A stretch of 50,034 nucleotides of DNA from Streptomyces cucumeris (GTDB taxonomy: Bacteria > Actinomycetota > Actinomycetes > Streptomycetales > Streptomycetaceae): positions 1 to 50,034 of the forward strand of contig NZ_JANCLX010000049.1 in assembly GCF_024295805.1 (NCBI RefSeq). The letters run 5' to 3'. The notes beneath the pieces were generated by a model. It was not told the DNA's origin. It saw nothing but the letters and a program-made list of their open reading frames with translations, and ran no database searches. A program made the translations under genes and the position numbers. This document shows, piece by piece, positions 8,333-22,011 of the stretch (the first letter of the stretch is position 1; each line of letters opens with the position of its first letter).

Positions 8333-8368
8333 GACATGCCGTGACAACAAGACATGCCGTGACAACAA
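8333..8368. repeat. Perfect 18-bp tandem duplication
   Basis: GACATGCCGTGACAACAA occurs twice back to back (8333-8350 and 8351-8368) just after the nuclease stop codon. It is the only perfect tandem duplication of this size that I noticed in the window. Confidence 0.85.
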
Positions 8369-8446
8369 GTGGCCACGAATGCCGGTCCTCGCTAGAGCAT
8401 TCGAGTAGCCTTTCCCGGAAGAGGGACACGGGAAACCACCCTTAGG

Positions 8447-8472
8447 GTGATTATCACTCGGCGTGGCGAGTG
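8447..8472. promoter_or_regulatory. Overlapping palindromes upstream of the second merR
   Basis: GTGAT-T-ATCAC (8447-8457) and CACTCG-N6-CGAGTG (8455-8472) overlap one another. They end 10 nt before the -35 box at 8482. They may be regulator binding sites, perhaps for one of the two neighbouring MerR proteins; no direct evidence. Confidence 0.4.
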
Positions 8473-8481
8473 TGGCGATCG

Positions 8482-8510
8482 TTGACGCACCCCGGGTGAC
8501 TGCCTACCTT
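8482..8510 (+). promoter_or_regulatory. Vegetative promoter of the second merR
   Basis: TTGACG (8482-8487) and TACCTT (8505-8510) are separated by 17 nt, a good match to the housekeeping (HrdB) consensus. The predicted transcript starts near 8517, giving a leader of about 24 nt before GTG 8541. Confidence 0.6.
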
Positions 8511-8540
8511 CAAGATGGCAGGTCGAGGACGGAGGTCGGC

Positions 8541-9170
8541 GTGAGAAGCACCGGCGACGGCACGGCGGCCGGCGGTCCGTTTGCGCTCCAGGGGGGCGCA
8601 CCGGCCGAACCGGCACTCAAGGCTCGGGTCGCGGCACAGGTCGCGCCGCCGGGCGGGGAGCCCGCCGCGGAGGGGACGGAGCGGGTCGGCTACCGCGGAC
8701 CCACCGCGTGCGCGGCCGCGGGTATCACCTACCGCCAGCTGGACTACTGGGCCCGTACCGGCCTGGTGGAGCCCAGCGTACGGCCCGCCTACGGCTCGGG
8801 GAGCCAGCGGCTGTACAGCTTCCGGGACGTGGTCGTCCTGAAGATCGTCAAGCGGCTGCTGGACACCGGTGTGTCCTTGCAGAACATCCGGGCCGCCGTC
8901 CAGCACCTGCGCGCCCGCGGGCTGGACGACCTCGCCCAGATGACCCTGATGAGTGACGGCGCCACCGTGTACGAGTGCACCTCGCCCGATGAGGTCGTCG
9001 ACCTGCTCCAGGGTGGTCAGGGCGTCTTCGGGATCGCGGTCGGCGTGGTGTGGCGGGATGTCGAGAGCGCGCTGTCCCAGCTCCACGGGGAGCGTGTGGA
9101 CACCGGCGAGACGCTGGTCGGCAACAACCCCGCCGATGAGCTGGCCCGCCGCCGGAACAGGGCGGGCTGA
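8541..9170 (+). CDS. MerR-family transcriptional regulator (Rv1830 type)
   Basis: This 209-residue regulator has a variable N-terminus of about 55 residues, then a MerR winged helix (YRGPTACAAAGITYRQLDYW, ARTGLVEPS, SGSQRLYSFRDVVVLKIVK) and a C-terminal region containing LLQGGQGVFGIAVGVVW. It is the positional and family equivalent of mycobacterial Rv1830. Effector unknown. GTG 8541 is chosen because GGAGG lies 5 nt upstream and a good promoter precedes it; the open frame extends to 8463 but would then include the promoter. Confidence 0.85.
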   Translation: MRSTGDGTAAGGPFALQGGAPAEPALKARVAAQVAPPGGEPAAEGTERVGYRGPTACAAAGITYRQLDYWARTGLVEPSVRPAYGSGSQRLYSFRDVVVLKIVKRLLDTGVSLQNIRAAVQHLRARGLDDLAQMTLMSDGATVYECTSPDEVVDLLQGGQGVFGIAVGVVWRDVESALSQLHGERVDTGETLVGNNPADELARRRNRAG

Positions 9171-9258
9171 CGGGACGGGGGGCTCCTCCCGGCGGTGGCC
9201 GGGGGAGCGCCTGGCCCGTACGGCCCGGATGTCAGTGGCGTAGGGCAGCATCGGAGAT

Positions 9259-10764
9259 GTGAGGGCCGCGCCGACGATCCTGCATCTGGACATGGACGCC
9301 TTCTTCGCCGCGGCGGAGCAGGCGGCCAAGCCCAGCCTGCGCGGCAAACCGGTGATCGTGGGTGGCCTCGGGCCGCGGGGCGTGGTCGCCACGGCTTCCT
9401 ATGAGGCGCGGGTGTTCGGGGTCCATTCGGCCATGGCGATGGCGCAGGCCCGCCGGCTGTGTCCGAACGCCGCCTATCTCACCCCCCGCTTCACCTTGTA
9501 CCGCCGGGTGAGTGACGCCGTGATGACGCTGCTGCACACCCTGTCGCCGCTGGTGGAGCCGCTGAGCCTGGACGAGGCGTTCGTGGACTTGGAGGCGGGC
9601 GGCACCGAGCCATCGGTCGGCGCCGCGCGGGCGGTGGGGGAGCGGCTGCGGACCGAGATACGGGCGGTGACGGGGCTGACCGGTTCGGTCGGGCTGGCCG
9701 GGTCCAAGATGCTCGCCAAGATCGCCTCGGAGCGGGCCAAGCCCGACGGCCTGGTGGTCATCGAGCCGGGTACGGAGCGGGAGCTGCTCGCGCCCCTGTC
9801 CGTGCGCACCCTGCCGGGCGTCGGTCCGGCCACGGCCGAGGCGCTGCGGAGGGCCGGGATCCACACCGTGCTGGAGACCCGGGAGGCGGGCGAGGCGGAG
9901 CTGGTGCGGCTGCTGGGCCGGGCACACGGGGCGTCGCTGTATCTGATGGCCTGCGGACGGGACGAGCGCCCGGTGGTGGCGGAGCGGGATACCAAGTCCG
10001 TGTCGGTGGAGGACACCTTCGACGTCGATCTGACCGACCGCACCCGGGTGCAGCTTGAGGTGGCGCGGCTCGCCGACCGCTGTGTGGGGCGGCTGCGCGC
10101 GGCGGGTCATTCGGGGCGCACGATCGTGCTCAAGGTGCGGCGGTACGACTTCTCCACGATGACCCGCTCGGAGACGCTGCGGGGTCCCACGGACGACCCC
10201 GCGGTGGTGCGGGAGGCGGCGGCCCGGCTGCTGGAGGGCGTGGACACCACGGCGGGTGTGCGGCTGCTGGGCGTGGGGGTGAGCGGTCTGGCGGACTTCA
10301 CCCAGGAGGACCTGTTCGCACAGGCGGCGCAGGCGGCACAGGCCGCGGAGGCGGCGCGGGCCGCTCATGAGGCGCCGGAGGGCGGGGAGGCGGCTCCGGG
10401 CGGCGGTGGCCCCGAGGGCCCGGGAGCGGGCGCGGAGGGGGCCGCCGAGCACCCCGGAGCGCCGCGGCGCTGGCTGCCGGGGACGGATGTACGGCACAGC
10501 GAGTTCGGTGAGGGATGGGTGCAGGGCAGTGGGGTGGGCCGGGTGACGGTGCGCTTCGAGACGCCCTGGTCCGGGCCCGGCCGGGTGCGGACGTTCGCCG
10601 TGGACGACCCGGCGCTGGAGCCGGGTGAGCCGCTGCCGCTGCTGGAGCCCGGCGGGGCCGGGGCCGGGCCCGCCGCTTCCGACGGCCCCGGCGCCGCTGC
10701 GGCCCCTGACTCCGACCGGGTCCAGGGCTCCGGCCGGGGTCAGCCGGTGACGTCCAGTCCGTAG
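9259..10764 (+). CDS. dinB: DNA polymerase IV (Y-family translesion polymerase)
   Basis: This is a 501-residue protein. The N-terminal Y-family polymerase core shows the catalytic aspartates D11 and D13 (HLDMDAFFAA), the SxDEAFVD motif (D105, E106), the GSVGLAGSKMLAKIAS segment and the helix-hairpin-helix LPGVGPATAEALRRAGI. It copies past damaged template bases with low fidelity. Residues from about 355 are an Ala/Gly-rich linker and then a small C-terminal domain (WLPGTDVRHSEFGEGWVQGS), seen in actinobacterial DinB proteins and absent from the E. coli enzyme; no canonical clamp-binding motif is obvious there. GTG 9259 is the first start before the conserved core. The 3' end overlaps the opposing PRC-barrel gene by 25 bp. 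Confidence 0.9.
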   Translation: MRAAPTILHLDMDAFFAAAEQAAKPSLRGKPVIVGGLGPRGVVATASYEARVFGVHSAMAMAQARRLCPNAAYLTPRFTLYRRVSDAVMTLLHTLSPLVEPLSLDEAFVDLEAGGTEPSVGAARAVGERLRTEIRAVTGLTGSVGLAGSKMLAKIASERAKPDGLVVIEPGTERELLAPLSVRTLPGVGPATAEALRRAGIHTVLETREAGEAELVRLLGRAHGASLYLMACGRDERPVVAERDTKSVSVEDTFDVDLTDRTRVQLEVARLADRCVGRLRAAGHSGRTIVLKVRRYDFSTMTRSETLRGPTDDPAVVREAAARLLEGVDTTAGVRLLGVGVSGLADFTQEDLFAQAAQAAQAAEAARAAHEAPEGGEAAPGGGGPEGPGAGAEGAAEHPGAPRRWLPGTDVRHSEFGEGWVQGSGVGRVTVRFETPWSGPGRVRTFAVDDPALEPGEPLPLLEPGGAGAGPAASDGPGAAAAPDSDRVQGSGRGQPVTSSP

Positions 10765-11057
10765 TGGTGGTAGAGCTGGAGCTCCTGCTCGGGTGAGAGA
10801 TGGCGGCCCACCCCGAAGTCGGGGGCGTCCTTGATCAGCGCCCGTTCGTAGGGCACCCGGAGCGTGTCGCCGACGACCTCGCTCGGTTCCAGCGGTACGA
10901 ACACATCACGGCTGAACAGTCCGGTGCGTACCGCCGCCCATTCGGGCTCGCCGGTCGCGTCGTCGAGATAGACCTCGTCCACGGTGCCGATCTTGGCGCC
11001 CTCGCGGTCGAATGCCTTGCGGCCGATCAGGGTCCGCGGGTCGATATCGGTCTGCAC
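10740..11057 (-). CDS. PRC-barrel domain protein
   Basis: This 105-residue protein carries a PRC-barrel, with a beta-rich core IGRKAFDREGAKIGTVDEVY followed by EWAAVRTGLFSRDVFVPL. Such domains occur in RimM-like and photosynthetic reaction centre H proteins; small stand-alone versions in Streptomyces have no defined role and may bind RNA, protein or ligand. GTG 11057 is preferred because a GGGAGAGA site lies just upstream; an ATG at 11111 would add an 18-residue hydrophobic extension. The gene converges on dinB and overlaps its last 25 bp. Confidence 0.78.
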   Translation of the reverse strand: MQTDIDPRTLIGRKAFDREGAKIGTVDEVYLDDATGEPEWAAVRTGLFSRDVFVPLEPSEVVGDTLRVPYERALIKDAPDFGVGRHLSPEQELQLYHHYGLDVTG

Positions 11058-11189
11058 GCTCTCTCCCACAGGTGGCAATTGTCCAGTGATAACTACAAAA
11101 AGCCACATCACGTCGCGCGTCCACTCGAGCGGTCGGGGCCCCGCCCGTGCGACAGATGCGCTGGTACGCTGGCTGTGGCTGTAGACCCC

Positions 11190-11402
11190 GCGCGGGAGAG
11201 TTCTCCGTCGATCGCTGACGGAGACGCCGAAGGAGCAAATCCTCCCCGGAATCTCTCAGGCACACGTACCGTGCGGATGAGGTCACTCTGGAAAGCAGGG
11301 TGGGTCACGGGCGGGCGTCGCCCCGAAACCCCTCCTCACCGACGGTGAAAGCCGGTCACGGTAAGCGGGCCGGTGAAGCTCTCAGGTTGATGACAGAGGG
11401 GG
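11190..11402 (+). ncRNA. Tandem glycine riboswitch
   Basis: Two glycine aptamers lie in the gcvP leader. Aptamer 1 (about 11190-11277) has GGGAGAG, the core CGCCGAAGGAGCAA and the closing ATCTCTCAGGCAC. Aptamer 2 (about 11278-11402) has ACTCTGGAAAGC, the core CACCGACGGTGAAAGC and GCTCTCAGGTTGATGACAGAG. The variable P3 arms differ in length. In this class glycine binding promotes expression of glycine cleavage genes, so gcvP should be switched on by excess glycine. The expression platform probably lies in the 60 nt before ATG 11467. Confidence 0.9.
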
Positions 11403-11466
11403 AGGCCGTCCGGGCACCCGCGCCGTGGTGCCCCTCGTCGGTCGTGAGACCAGGAGGCCCCCGCAG

Positions 11467-14379
<2,913 letters not shown>

Positions 14380-14400
14380 TCCGGGGGCTGGACATGCGAA

Positions 14401-14422
14401 CGGGGTGCCATCGGGCACCCCG
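14401..14422 (+). terminator. gcvP terminator hairpin
   Basis: CGGGGTGCC and GGCACCCCG form a perfect 9-bp stem with a 4-nt loop, 21 nt after the gcvP stop. There is no T run, as is common for Streptomyces terminators. Confidence 0.6.
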
Positions 14423-14514
14423 GGATGCGGGGCCGGTTCGGCGAAGGCGCCGGGCCGGCCCCGGTGTTTCTGCCGTCCTCGGCCGTGTGGGCCAAGGCGG
14501 CGGTCGGGTGACGT

Positions 14515-14721
14515 CTAGGCGGCGGTCACCACGTGTTCGGAACCGCGCGGGCGGCACGGAGCGATGACGCGTCCGTCCGGCAGCAGCTCACCGGTGTCCT
14601 CGAAGAGCAGGACGCCGTTGCACAGCAGGCTCCAGCCCTGCTCCGGATGGTGCGCCACCAGATGGGCGGCCTCCCGGTCGGCGGAGTCGGCTGACGGACA
14701 GGGTGGTTGGTGCTGGCACAT
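14515..14721 (-). CDS. DUF5999 family small protein
   Basis: This 68-residue protein begins MCQHQPPCPSADSADREAAH and continues with a conserved EQGWSLLCNGVLLFEDTGELLPDGR core. It matches the small Streptomyces family DUF5999. Three cysteines and a histidine at the N-terminus (C2, H4, C8 and later C41) could bind metal, but no function is known. ATG 14721 starts the conserved block; an in-frame ATG at 14778 would add 19 basic residues. The gene points away from the gcvP terminator. Confidence 0.75.
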   Translation of the reverse strand: MCQHQPPCPSADSADREAAHLVAHHPEQGWSLLCNGVLLFEDTGELLPDGRVIAPCRPRGSEHVVTAA

Positions 14722-14925
14722 GGCAGGGTTCTTTCGCTGCGGTGTGGTGAAGGTGCTGCGGTTCTTCGCGGCGTTCATGGCCGCCCCCCGTGGTGAGTAG
14801 GTCGGTTGCACCCAGTGTTGCCCTACGGGCCGGATTCCGCAGGGATTTAGCGGTACCGGTCTTGCTAGATAATGACGCATCACCCGTCCGGACGGTTCAT
14901 CGCGGCGGGACTGTTACCAGGACGC

Positions 14926-14967
14926 AGCGGAGCGCCCTGTGACCCGGTGGTCACAGGGCGCTCCGCT
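14926..14967 (-). terminator. 19-bp perfect hairpin terminator
   Basis: AGCGGAGCGCCCTGTGACC (14926-14944) pairs perfectly with its complement at 14949-14967 around a 4-nt loop. It lies 17 nt after the stop codon of the minus-strand gene ending at 14985, so it probably ends that transcript; its symmetry would let it work in both directions. Confidence 0.8.
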
Positions 14968-14984
14968 CCTGGTGAACGCACTGG

Positions 14985-15572
14985 TCAGGCAGGCTGGCCC
15001 AACAGTGGTGCCCGGGTGAGCCGCAGTGTGAGGGCGGGCAGCAGATCCGCCGCGCGGTGTGCCCGGTGGGCCGCGATCCCGGGTGGCGCCGGGGCCAGCG
15101 GCACCAGGAGGTCGCCCGCGCCCAGCGAGCCGTCGGCCGCCTCCGCCGCCGGGTTCTCGTGCAGCCACAGCGTGACCATGTACATCTCCGGGATCGACAG
15201 CAGCCTCGGCTGGTAGCCCGTCGGCAGCGACTCCGCCTCGCGCAGGGCCAGTTCGGCCGATGCGACGTACGGCCCCTCGGAGAAGTGCGAGAACGCCCAG
15301 CCGTCCGCGGTGAGTACGGCCTCGGCGGCGGCCACCGTACGGCCCTCGTCACGGATCATGAAGCGCCATCCATGGAGCCGGGTCCGCGGTGACCCCGAGG
15401 GTGCGTTGATGGCGTCCAAGACGTGTACGGGCAGCGGGAGTTCAGGATCGAAGGGGCCCGGAAGGGCGGCGAGCCCCGGGGTGCGGACCTCATGGACGGC
15501 GGTGGGGGAACCGAGGGCCGTGAGGACGCTGCGCAGGGCGGGCGCGGGAGCCGGGGGCACGAGCAGCGGCAT
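14985..15572 (-). CDS. Hypothetical protein
   Basis: This 195-residue protein has a Pro/Ala-rich start (MPLLVPPAPAPALRSVL) and then an apparently globular region with LHGWRFMIRD, FSHFSEGPYVASAELALRE and LSIPEMYMVTLWLHE. No signal peptide or membrane segment is seen. I do not recognise a characterised family; similar proteins appear in Streptomyces near the GCS2 ligase gene. ATG 15572 is preceded by a GAGAGG-type site. A strong hairpin follows the stop codon. Codon bias is that of a normal core gene. Confidence 0.65.
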   Translation of the reverse strand: MPLLVPPAPAPALRSVLTALGSPTAVHEVRTPGLAALPGPFDPELPLPVHVLDAINAPSGSPRTRLHGWRFMIRDEGRTVAAAEAVLTADGWAFSHFSEGPYVASAELALREAESLPTGYQPRLLSIPEMYMVTLWLHENPAAEAADGSLGAGDLLVPLAPAPPGIAAHRAHRAADLLPALTLRLTRAPLLGQPA

Positions 15573-16026
15573 GGTGGGTGGCCTCTCACTCAGGAGACAC
15601 GGTGAAGCGGCAGCGGGCCGTTGTGCCGACAACGCTGTCGGTGTGCGGGGGTCATACGCGGGTCAGAGGGCGCCGGGACAAACTGTCCGGGCGTTATCTC
15701 TCCGCCTCGTTAACCGAGTTTATACGAACTATGTTCCCGGCATGTTTCCGCTAGCTGTGCGCGGTATTGCCGACAAGGGGTATTCAGGACCGCGCAGGCG
15801 TGGGGATTTTCCCCGATTCTGTGCCAGATGCATGGATATGACCTGGCTTTTTGTCACCATCGCGGTAGGCTGGATCTCGCCGGTGCATTTCCCGGCCCTT
15901 TGCGCCGTGGTTGAGAGCGTACCGGTTGGGGGGTCCGCGCGGGGCGTTATCGATCACATTGGTGGGCATCATCGAGCGTGGTGTACGCGGCTGATGCCGG
16001 TGATCCACACGAGGAAGGACGCTTCG
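15573..16026. other. Gene-free divergent promoter region
   Basis: These 454 nt separate divergent genes. An AT-richer patch at about 15708-15740 (GTTAACCGAGTTTATACGAA and following bases) stands out against the surrounding GC-rich sequence and is a likely promoter zone. No conserved small gene, tRNA or repeat was recognised. Confidence 0.5.
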
Positions 16027-17529
16027 ATGGGGGAGAAGGTCGTAGCCGGTGAGTTCGACCCGTCCGGTCGGCAGCGGCAGCGCGGTCGGCTCCGGCAGTG
16101 CCTGGACGGGCTCGGCCGGCTCCTGGCGGAGAAGCGATTCGACCGCCCGCGGAATCTCATGGGGCTGGAGATCGAACTCAATCTCGCCGGTGCCGACGGG
16201 ATGCCCAGGATGATGAACGCGGAGGTTCTGGAGCGCATCGCGAGCCATGATTTCCAGACGGAACTCGGGCAGTGCAATCTTGAAGTGAACATCGTGCCCC
16301 ACCGTTTGCACGGCAGGGTTCTCGATCAGCTCTCGGAGGAGCTTCGAACCGGGTTGTCATATGCCGACCGCAAGGCGCGGGAAGTGTCCTCCGAGATCGT
16401 GATGATCGGAATTCTGCCCACCCTCGCCGCCCGGGACCTGGGATCGGCGAACCTGTCCTACGACGATCGCTACAAACTCCTCAACGAACAGATGCTGGCG
16501 GCCCGCGGCGAGGATTTCCTCATCGACATGGAGGGGCAGGAGCGCTTCACCTACGCCAGTTCCTCGATCGCCCCCGAGGCCGCCTGCACCTCGGTACAGC
16601 TCCATCTCCAGGTCACGCCCGGGCGGTTCGCGGCGGTGTGGAACGCGGCGCAGGCGGTGGCCGCGGTGCAGATCGCGGTGGGCGCCAACGCCCCGTTCGT
16701 CTTCGGGCGGGAGGTGTGGCGGGAGTCCAGGCCACCGCTGTTCCTCCAGGCCACCGACGTCCGTCCACCGGAGTACGCCGCCCAGGGCGTCCGGCCGCGC
16801 ACCTGGTTCGGTGAGCGCTGGATCAGCGACGCCTATGAGCTGTTCGAGGAGAACCTGCGGTACTTCCCCCCGCTGCTGTCGACCGGTCAGGACGAGGACC
16901 CGCTGCGGGTGCTGGACGACGGCGGGGTGCCCGCCCTGCATGAACTGGTCCTGCACAACGGCACGATCTACCGCTGGAACCGGCCGGTCTACGACATCGC
17001 CGGCGGGGTGCCGCATCTGCGCGTGGAGAACCGGGTGCTGCCCGCGGGTCCCACCGTCACCGACGTCATCGCCAACGCGGCCTTCTACTACGGACTGGTG
17101 CGGGCACTGGCCGAGGAACCCCGCCCGGTGTGGTCGCGGTTGCCGTTCACCGCCGCCGCGAACAACTTCGACGCGGCCTGCCGCCACGGTATCGACGCGG
17201 TCCTCCAGTGGCCAAAGCCCGGCCGCTCGGCCGCCCTGGCCCGGACCCCCGCGGTCCGGCTGATACGTGAGGAGCTGCTGCCGCTGGCCGCGGCCGGACT
17301 GGACGGCTGGGGCGTCGAACCCGCCGACCGCGACCGCTATCTCGGGGTGATCGAGGAGCGCTGCAAACTGCGGACCAACGGCGCGTCCTGGCAGGCCGCG
17401 ACCTATCACCGGGCGCTGGGCAGCGGACTGGGGCGGGAGGCGGCGCTGGCCGCCATGACCCGCCGCTACTGCGCCCTGATGCGCACCGACGCACCGGTGC
17501 ACACCTGGCCGACCGACCTGTCCGGCTGA
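16027..17529 (+). CDS. Glutamate-cysteine ligase family 2 (GCS2-like) protein
   Basis: This 500-residue protein of the GCS2 family has the conserved N-terminal glutamate-binding strand MGLEIELNLAGADG and later blocks ACTSVQLHLQVTPGRFAAVW, NAPFVFGREVW and NGTIYRWNRPVYD. Family members join glutamate to cysteine or another amine with ATP. Streptomyces makes mycothiol rather than glutathione, so the true substrate is uncertain (ergothioneine and other gamma-glutamyl pathways are possibilities). ATG 16027 has GAGGAAGGA 7 nt upstream. It stands alone, with a VOC/AraC pair converging from the right. Confidence 0.8.
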   Translation: MGEKVVAGEFDPSGRQRQRGRLRQCLDGLGRLLAEKRFDRPRNLMGLEIELNLAGADGMPRMMNAEVLERIASHDFQTELGQCNLEVNIVPHRLHGRVLDQLSEELRTGLSYADRKAREVSSEIVMIGILPTLAARDLGSANLSYDDRYKLLNEQMLAARGEDFLIDMEGQERFTYASSSIAPEAACTSVQLHLQVTPGRFAAVWNAAQAVAAVQIAVGANAPFVFGREVWRESRPPLFLQATDVRPPEYAAQGVRPRTWFGERWISDAYELFEENLRYFPPLLSTGQDEDPLRVLDDGGVPALHELVLHNGTIYRWNRPVYDIAGGVPHLRVENRVLPAGPTVTDVIANAAFYYGLVRALAEEPRPVWSRLPFTAAANNFDAACRHGIDAVLQWPKPGRSAALARTPAVRLIREELLPLAAAGLDGWGVEPADRDRYLGVIEERCKLRTNGASWQAATYHRALGSGLGREAALAAMTRRYCALMRTDAPVHTWPTDLSG

Positions 17530-17554
17530 CGCCGGACAGGGGGCCGGCCGGGGC

Positions 17555-17971
17555 TCACTTCGCCAGGGGCTGGGTGAAGCGCAGCAGGTTGCCCGCGGGG
17601 TCGCGGAACGCGCAGTCGCGCACACCGTAGAACTGGTCCATGGGCTCCTGCAGCACTTCGCCGCCCGCGGCGCTGATGCGCTCGAAGGTGGCGTCGCAGT
17701 CGTCGGTGGCGAAGATGACGCCGCGCAGCATGCCCTTGGCCATCAGCTCGGCCATGGCCTGCTTGTCGTCGGGCGAGGCGTTGGGGTCGGCCAGGGGCGG
17801 TTCCAGGACGATGTTCACATCCGGCTGGGAAGGCGCCCCGACGGTCACCCAGCGCATCCCCTCGAAACCGACGTCGTTGCGGACCTCGAGGCCGAGTACG
17901 TCACGGTAGAAGGCGATCGCCTTGTCATGGTCGTCGACGGCGATGAAGCATTGGGACAGCGTGATGGTCAT
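17555..17971 (-). CDS. VOC (glyoxalase/dioxygenase fold) family protein
   Basis: This 138-residue vicinal-oxygen-chelate protein opens with ITLSQCFIAVDDHDKAIAFY and closes with YGVRDCAFRDPAGNLLRF, the two beta-alpha-beta halves of the fold. Such proteins bind a metal or small molecule and act as glyoxalases, dioxygenases or antibiotic-binding proteins; the reaction here is not predictable. ATG 17971 may be leaderless, since a TAGCGT box on this strand ends 7 nt upstream and overlaps the stop of the upstream AraC gene. The two genes are only 10 nt apart, suggesting the regulator controls this protein. Confidence 0.8.
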   Translation of the reverse strand: MTITLSQCFIAVDDHDKAIAFYRDVLGLEVRNDVGFEGMRWVTVGAPSQPDVNIVLEPPLADPNASPDDKQAMAELMAKGMLRGVIFATDDCDATFERISAAGGEVLQEPMDQFYGVRDCAFRDPAGNLLRFTQPLAK

Positions 17972-17981
17972 GCCGTTCACG

Positions 17982-18410
17982 CTACGGCTGAGCGGCGGGG
18001 CGCGCTTCTCCGTTCCTGACCGGTCTTGTGTGGATCTTGGCGATGCACGCCGGGATCGCGGCGCCATGATCATGACTGCGGGCCCGGTAGGCGCTCGGGC
18101 TCTCGCCGACCAGCTGGGTGAAGCGCGAACTGAACGAACCCAGGGAGGTACAGCCGACCGCGAAGCAGACCTCGGTCACGGTGAGGTCGCCGCGCCGCAG
18201 CAGTGCCTTGGCCCGCTCGACACGGCGGGTCATGAGGTAGCCGTAGGGCGTCTCGCCGAAGGCGGCGCGGAAGCTGCGGGAGAAGTGGCCCGGCGACATC
18301 AGGGCGCCGCGCGCCAGCGCCGGGACGTCGAGCGGTTCCGCGTAGTCGCGGTCCATCCGGTCACGGGCCCGCCGCAGCCGGACGAGATCGTCGAGATCCT
18401 GCCGTTTCAC
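17982..18410 (-). CDS. Short AraC-family transcriptional regulator
   Basis: This 142-residue protein consists almost only of the two helix-turn-helix units of the AraC/XylS domain (DVPALARGALMSPGHFSRSF and TVTEVCFAVGCTSLGSFSSR, then FTQLVGESPSAYR). There is no separate sensor domain; the last 30 residues are variable. GTG 18410 is the first start before the domain and lacks a clear ribosome site. It lies directly upstream of the VOC gene and probably regulates it. Confidence 0.82.
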   Translation of the reverse strand: MKRQDLDDLVRLRRARDRMDRDYAEPLDVPALARGALMSPGHFSRSFRAAFGETPYGYLMTRRVERAKALLRRGDLTVTEVCFAVGCTSLGSFSSRFTQLVGESPSAYRARSHDHGAAIPACIAKIHTRPVRNGEARPAAQP

Positions 18411-18618
18411 CGGATCAGTTTCGCATGGCGCCGCGGGCCGCGAGCCATGGGCGGACCGGTCAGGAATGGAGAAGCACCGGTCACCGGAGCCTGCCTAGGC
18501 TGACGGCCCGTGCTGCGTCTCCGCCGGTGCCCTCCGGAGAAAGCCGGATCGAAGAGAACCAGAAATACTGCTCGAAGCCGGTCAGAGCGAGCCAGGCGCC
18601 GACACAGATGGAGATCCC

Positions 18619-21006
<2,388 letters not shown>

Positions 21007-21171
21007 GGCCCGCGCGCCGCGCGGGCGCCCGCTCCGCAACCTCCGGCCTCGCCGTACGTCCACCCCGGCGACCACGTATTGTCCGGTCGGGAAGGGCCGG
21101 TGAGGCCGGGGTGCCCCTCGGCCGTCCAGGTGGCGGACGGTGCGGGCGCTCCGGAGGGAGTGGAGGCAGGA

Positions 21172-21972
21172 GTGCGGTCACAGGCGCGCGACGCGGAGCT
21201 GCCCGTGTACGAGGGCGGGCTTGCGCGGCGGACCCTGCGCAACGAGACGCTGCTGGTGCTCGCGCTGTCACTGGGGGCGAGCGGGCTGTCCGCGCTGATC
21301 GACTTCATCGGTTCGGTGACCAAGCCCGGCGGGCTGAAGGACCAGGCGGCCACGCTCAACGCCTCCGACGCGCCGGGGCGGCCCTGGCTGGACCTCGTCT
21401 GGCAGCTCTTCGGGATCTCGACCGCGCTGGTCCCGGTCGCGCTGGTGGCCCATCTGCTGCTGCGGGAGGGCGTGGGGCTGCGCACGATCGGCTTCGACCT
21501 GACCCGGCCCCGTTTCGACCTGGCGTGGGGAGCCGTGGTCGCGGCCGGTATCGGCGGCTCCGGGCTGCTGCTCTACCTGGGTGCGCGGGCGGCCGGGGGC
21601 AATCTCACGGTGGTGCCCGAGGCGCTCCCCGACGTGTGGTGGAAGATCCCGGTCCTGATCGCCTCCGCGGTGCAGAACGCCGTGCTGGAGGAGGTGATCG
21701 TGGTCGGCTATCTGCTGCGCAGGCTCGGGCAGTTGGGGTGGACCCCGATGGCCGCACTGCTGGCCAGTTCGGTGCTGCGCGGCTCCTACCACCTCTACCA
21801 GGGCATCGGCGGCTTCTTCGGCAATATGGCGATGGGCGTGATCTTCGTCCTGCTCTACCGAAGGTGGGGGCGGGTGGGACCGCTGGTGGCCGCCCATGCG
21901 CTGATCGACATCGTGGCGTTCGTCGGCTACGCCCTGCTGGAGGGCCGGGTGGACTGGCTGCCCACCGCCTGA
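21172..21972 (+). CDS. CPBP family (CAAX protease-like) membrane protein
   Basis: This is a 266-residue polytopic membrane protein. The family motifs are visible as LEEVIVVGYLLRRLGQLGW (motif 1), LRGSYHLYQG (motif 2, with Y-H) and HALIDI (motif 3). Motif 1 normally reads EExxxR; here the arginine position is V (EEVIVV), so proteolytic activity should not be assumed. Members act as intramembrane proteases or self-immunity factors. GTG 21172 has GGAGG 5 nt upstream; GTGs at 21130 and 21160 are less well placed. It follows the UvrA-like gene by about 165 nt. Confidence 0.78.
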   Translation: MRSQARDAELPVYEGGLARRTLRNETLLVLALSLGASGLSALIDFIGSVTKPGGLKDQAATLNASDAPGRPWLDLVWQLFGISTALVPVALVAHLLLREGVGLRTIGFDLTRPRFDLAWGAVVAAGIGGSGLLLYLGARAAGGNLTVVPEALPDVWWKIPVLIASAVQNAVLEEVIVVGYLLRRLGQLGWTPMAALLASSVLRGSYHLYQGIGGFFGNMAMGVIFVLLYRRWGRVGPLVAAHALIDIVAFVGYALLEGRVDWLPTA

Positions 21973-22011
21973 CCCGCGCGCGTCGGCACCGGCCCGGCGG
22001 CGGGCGGGGCC

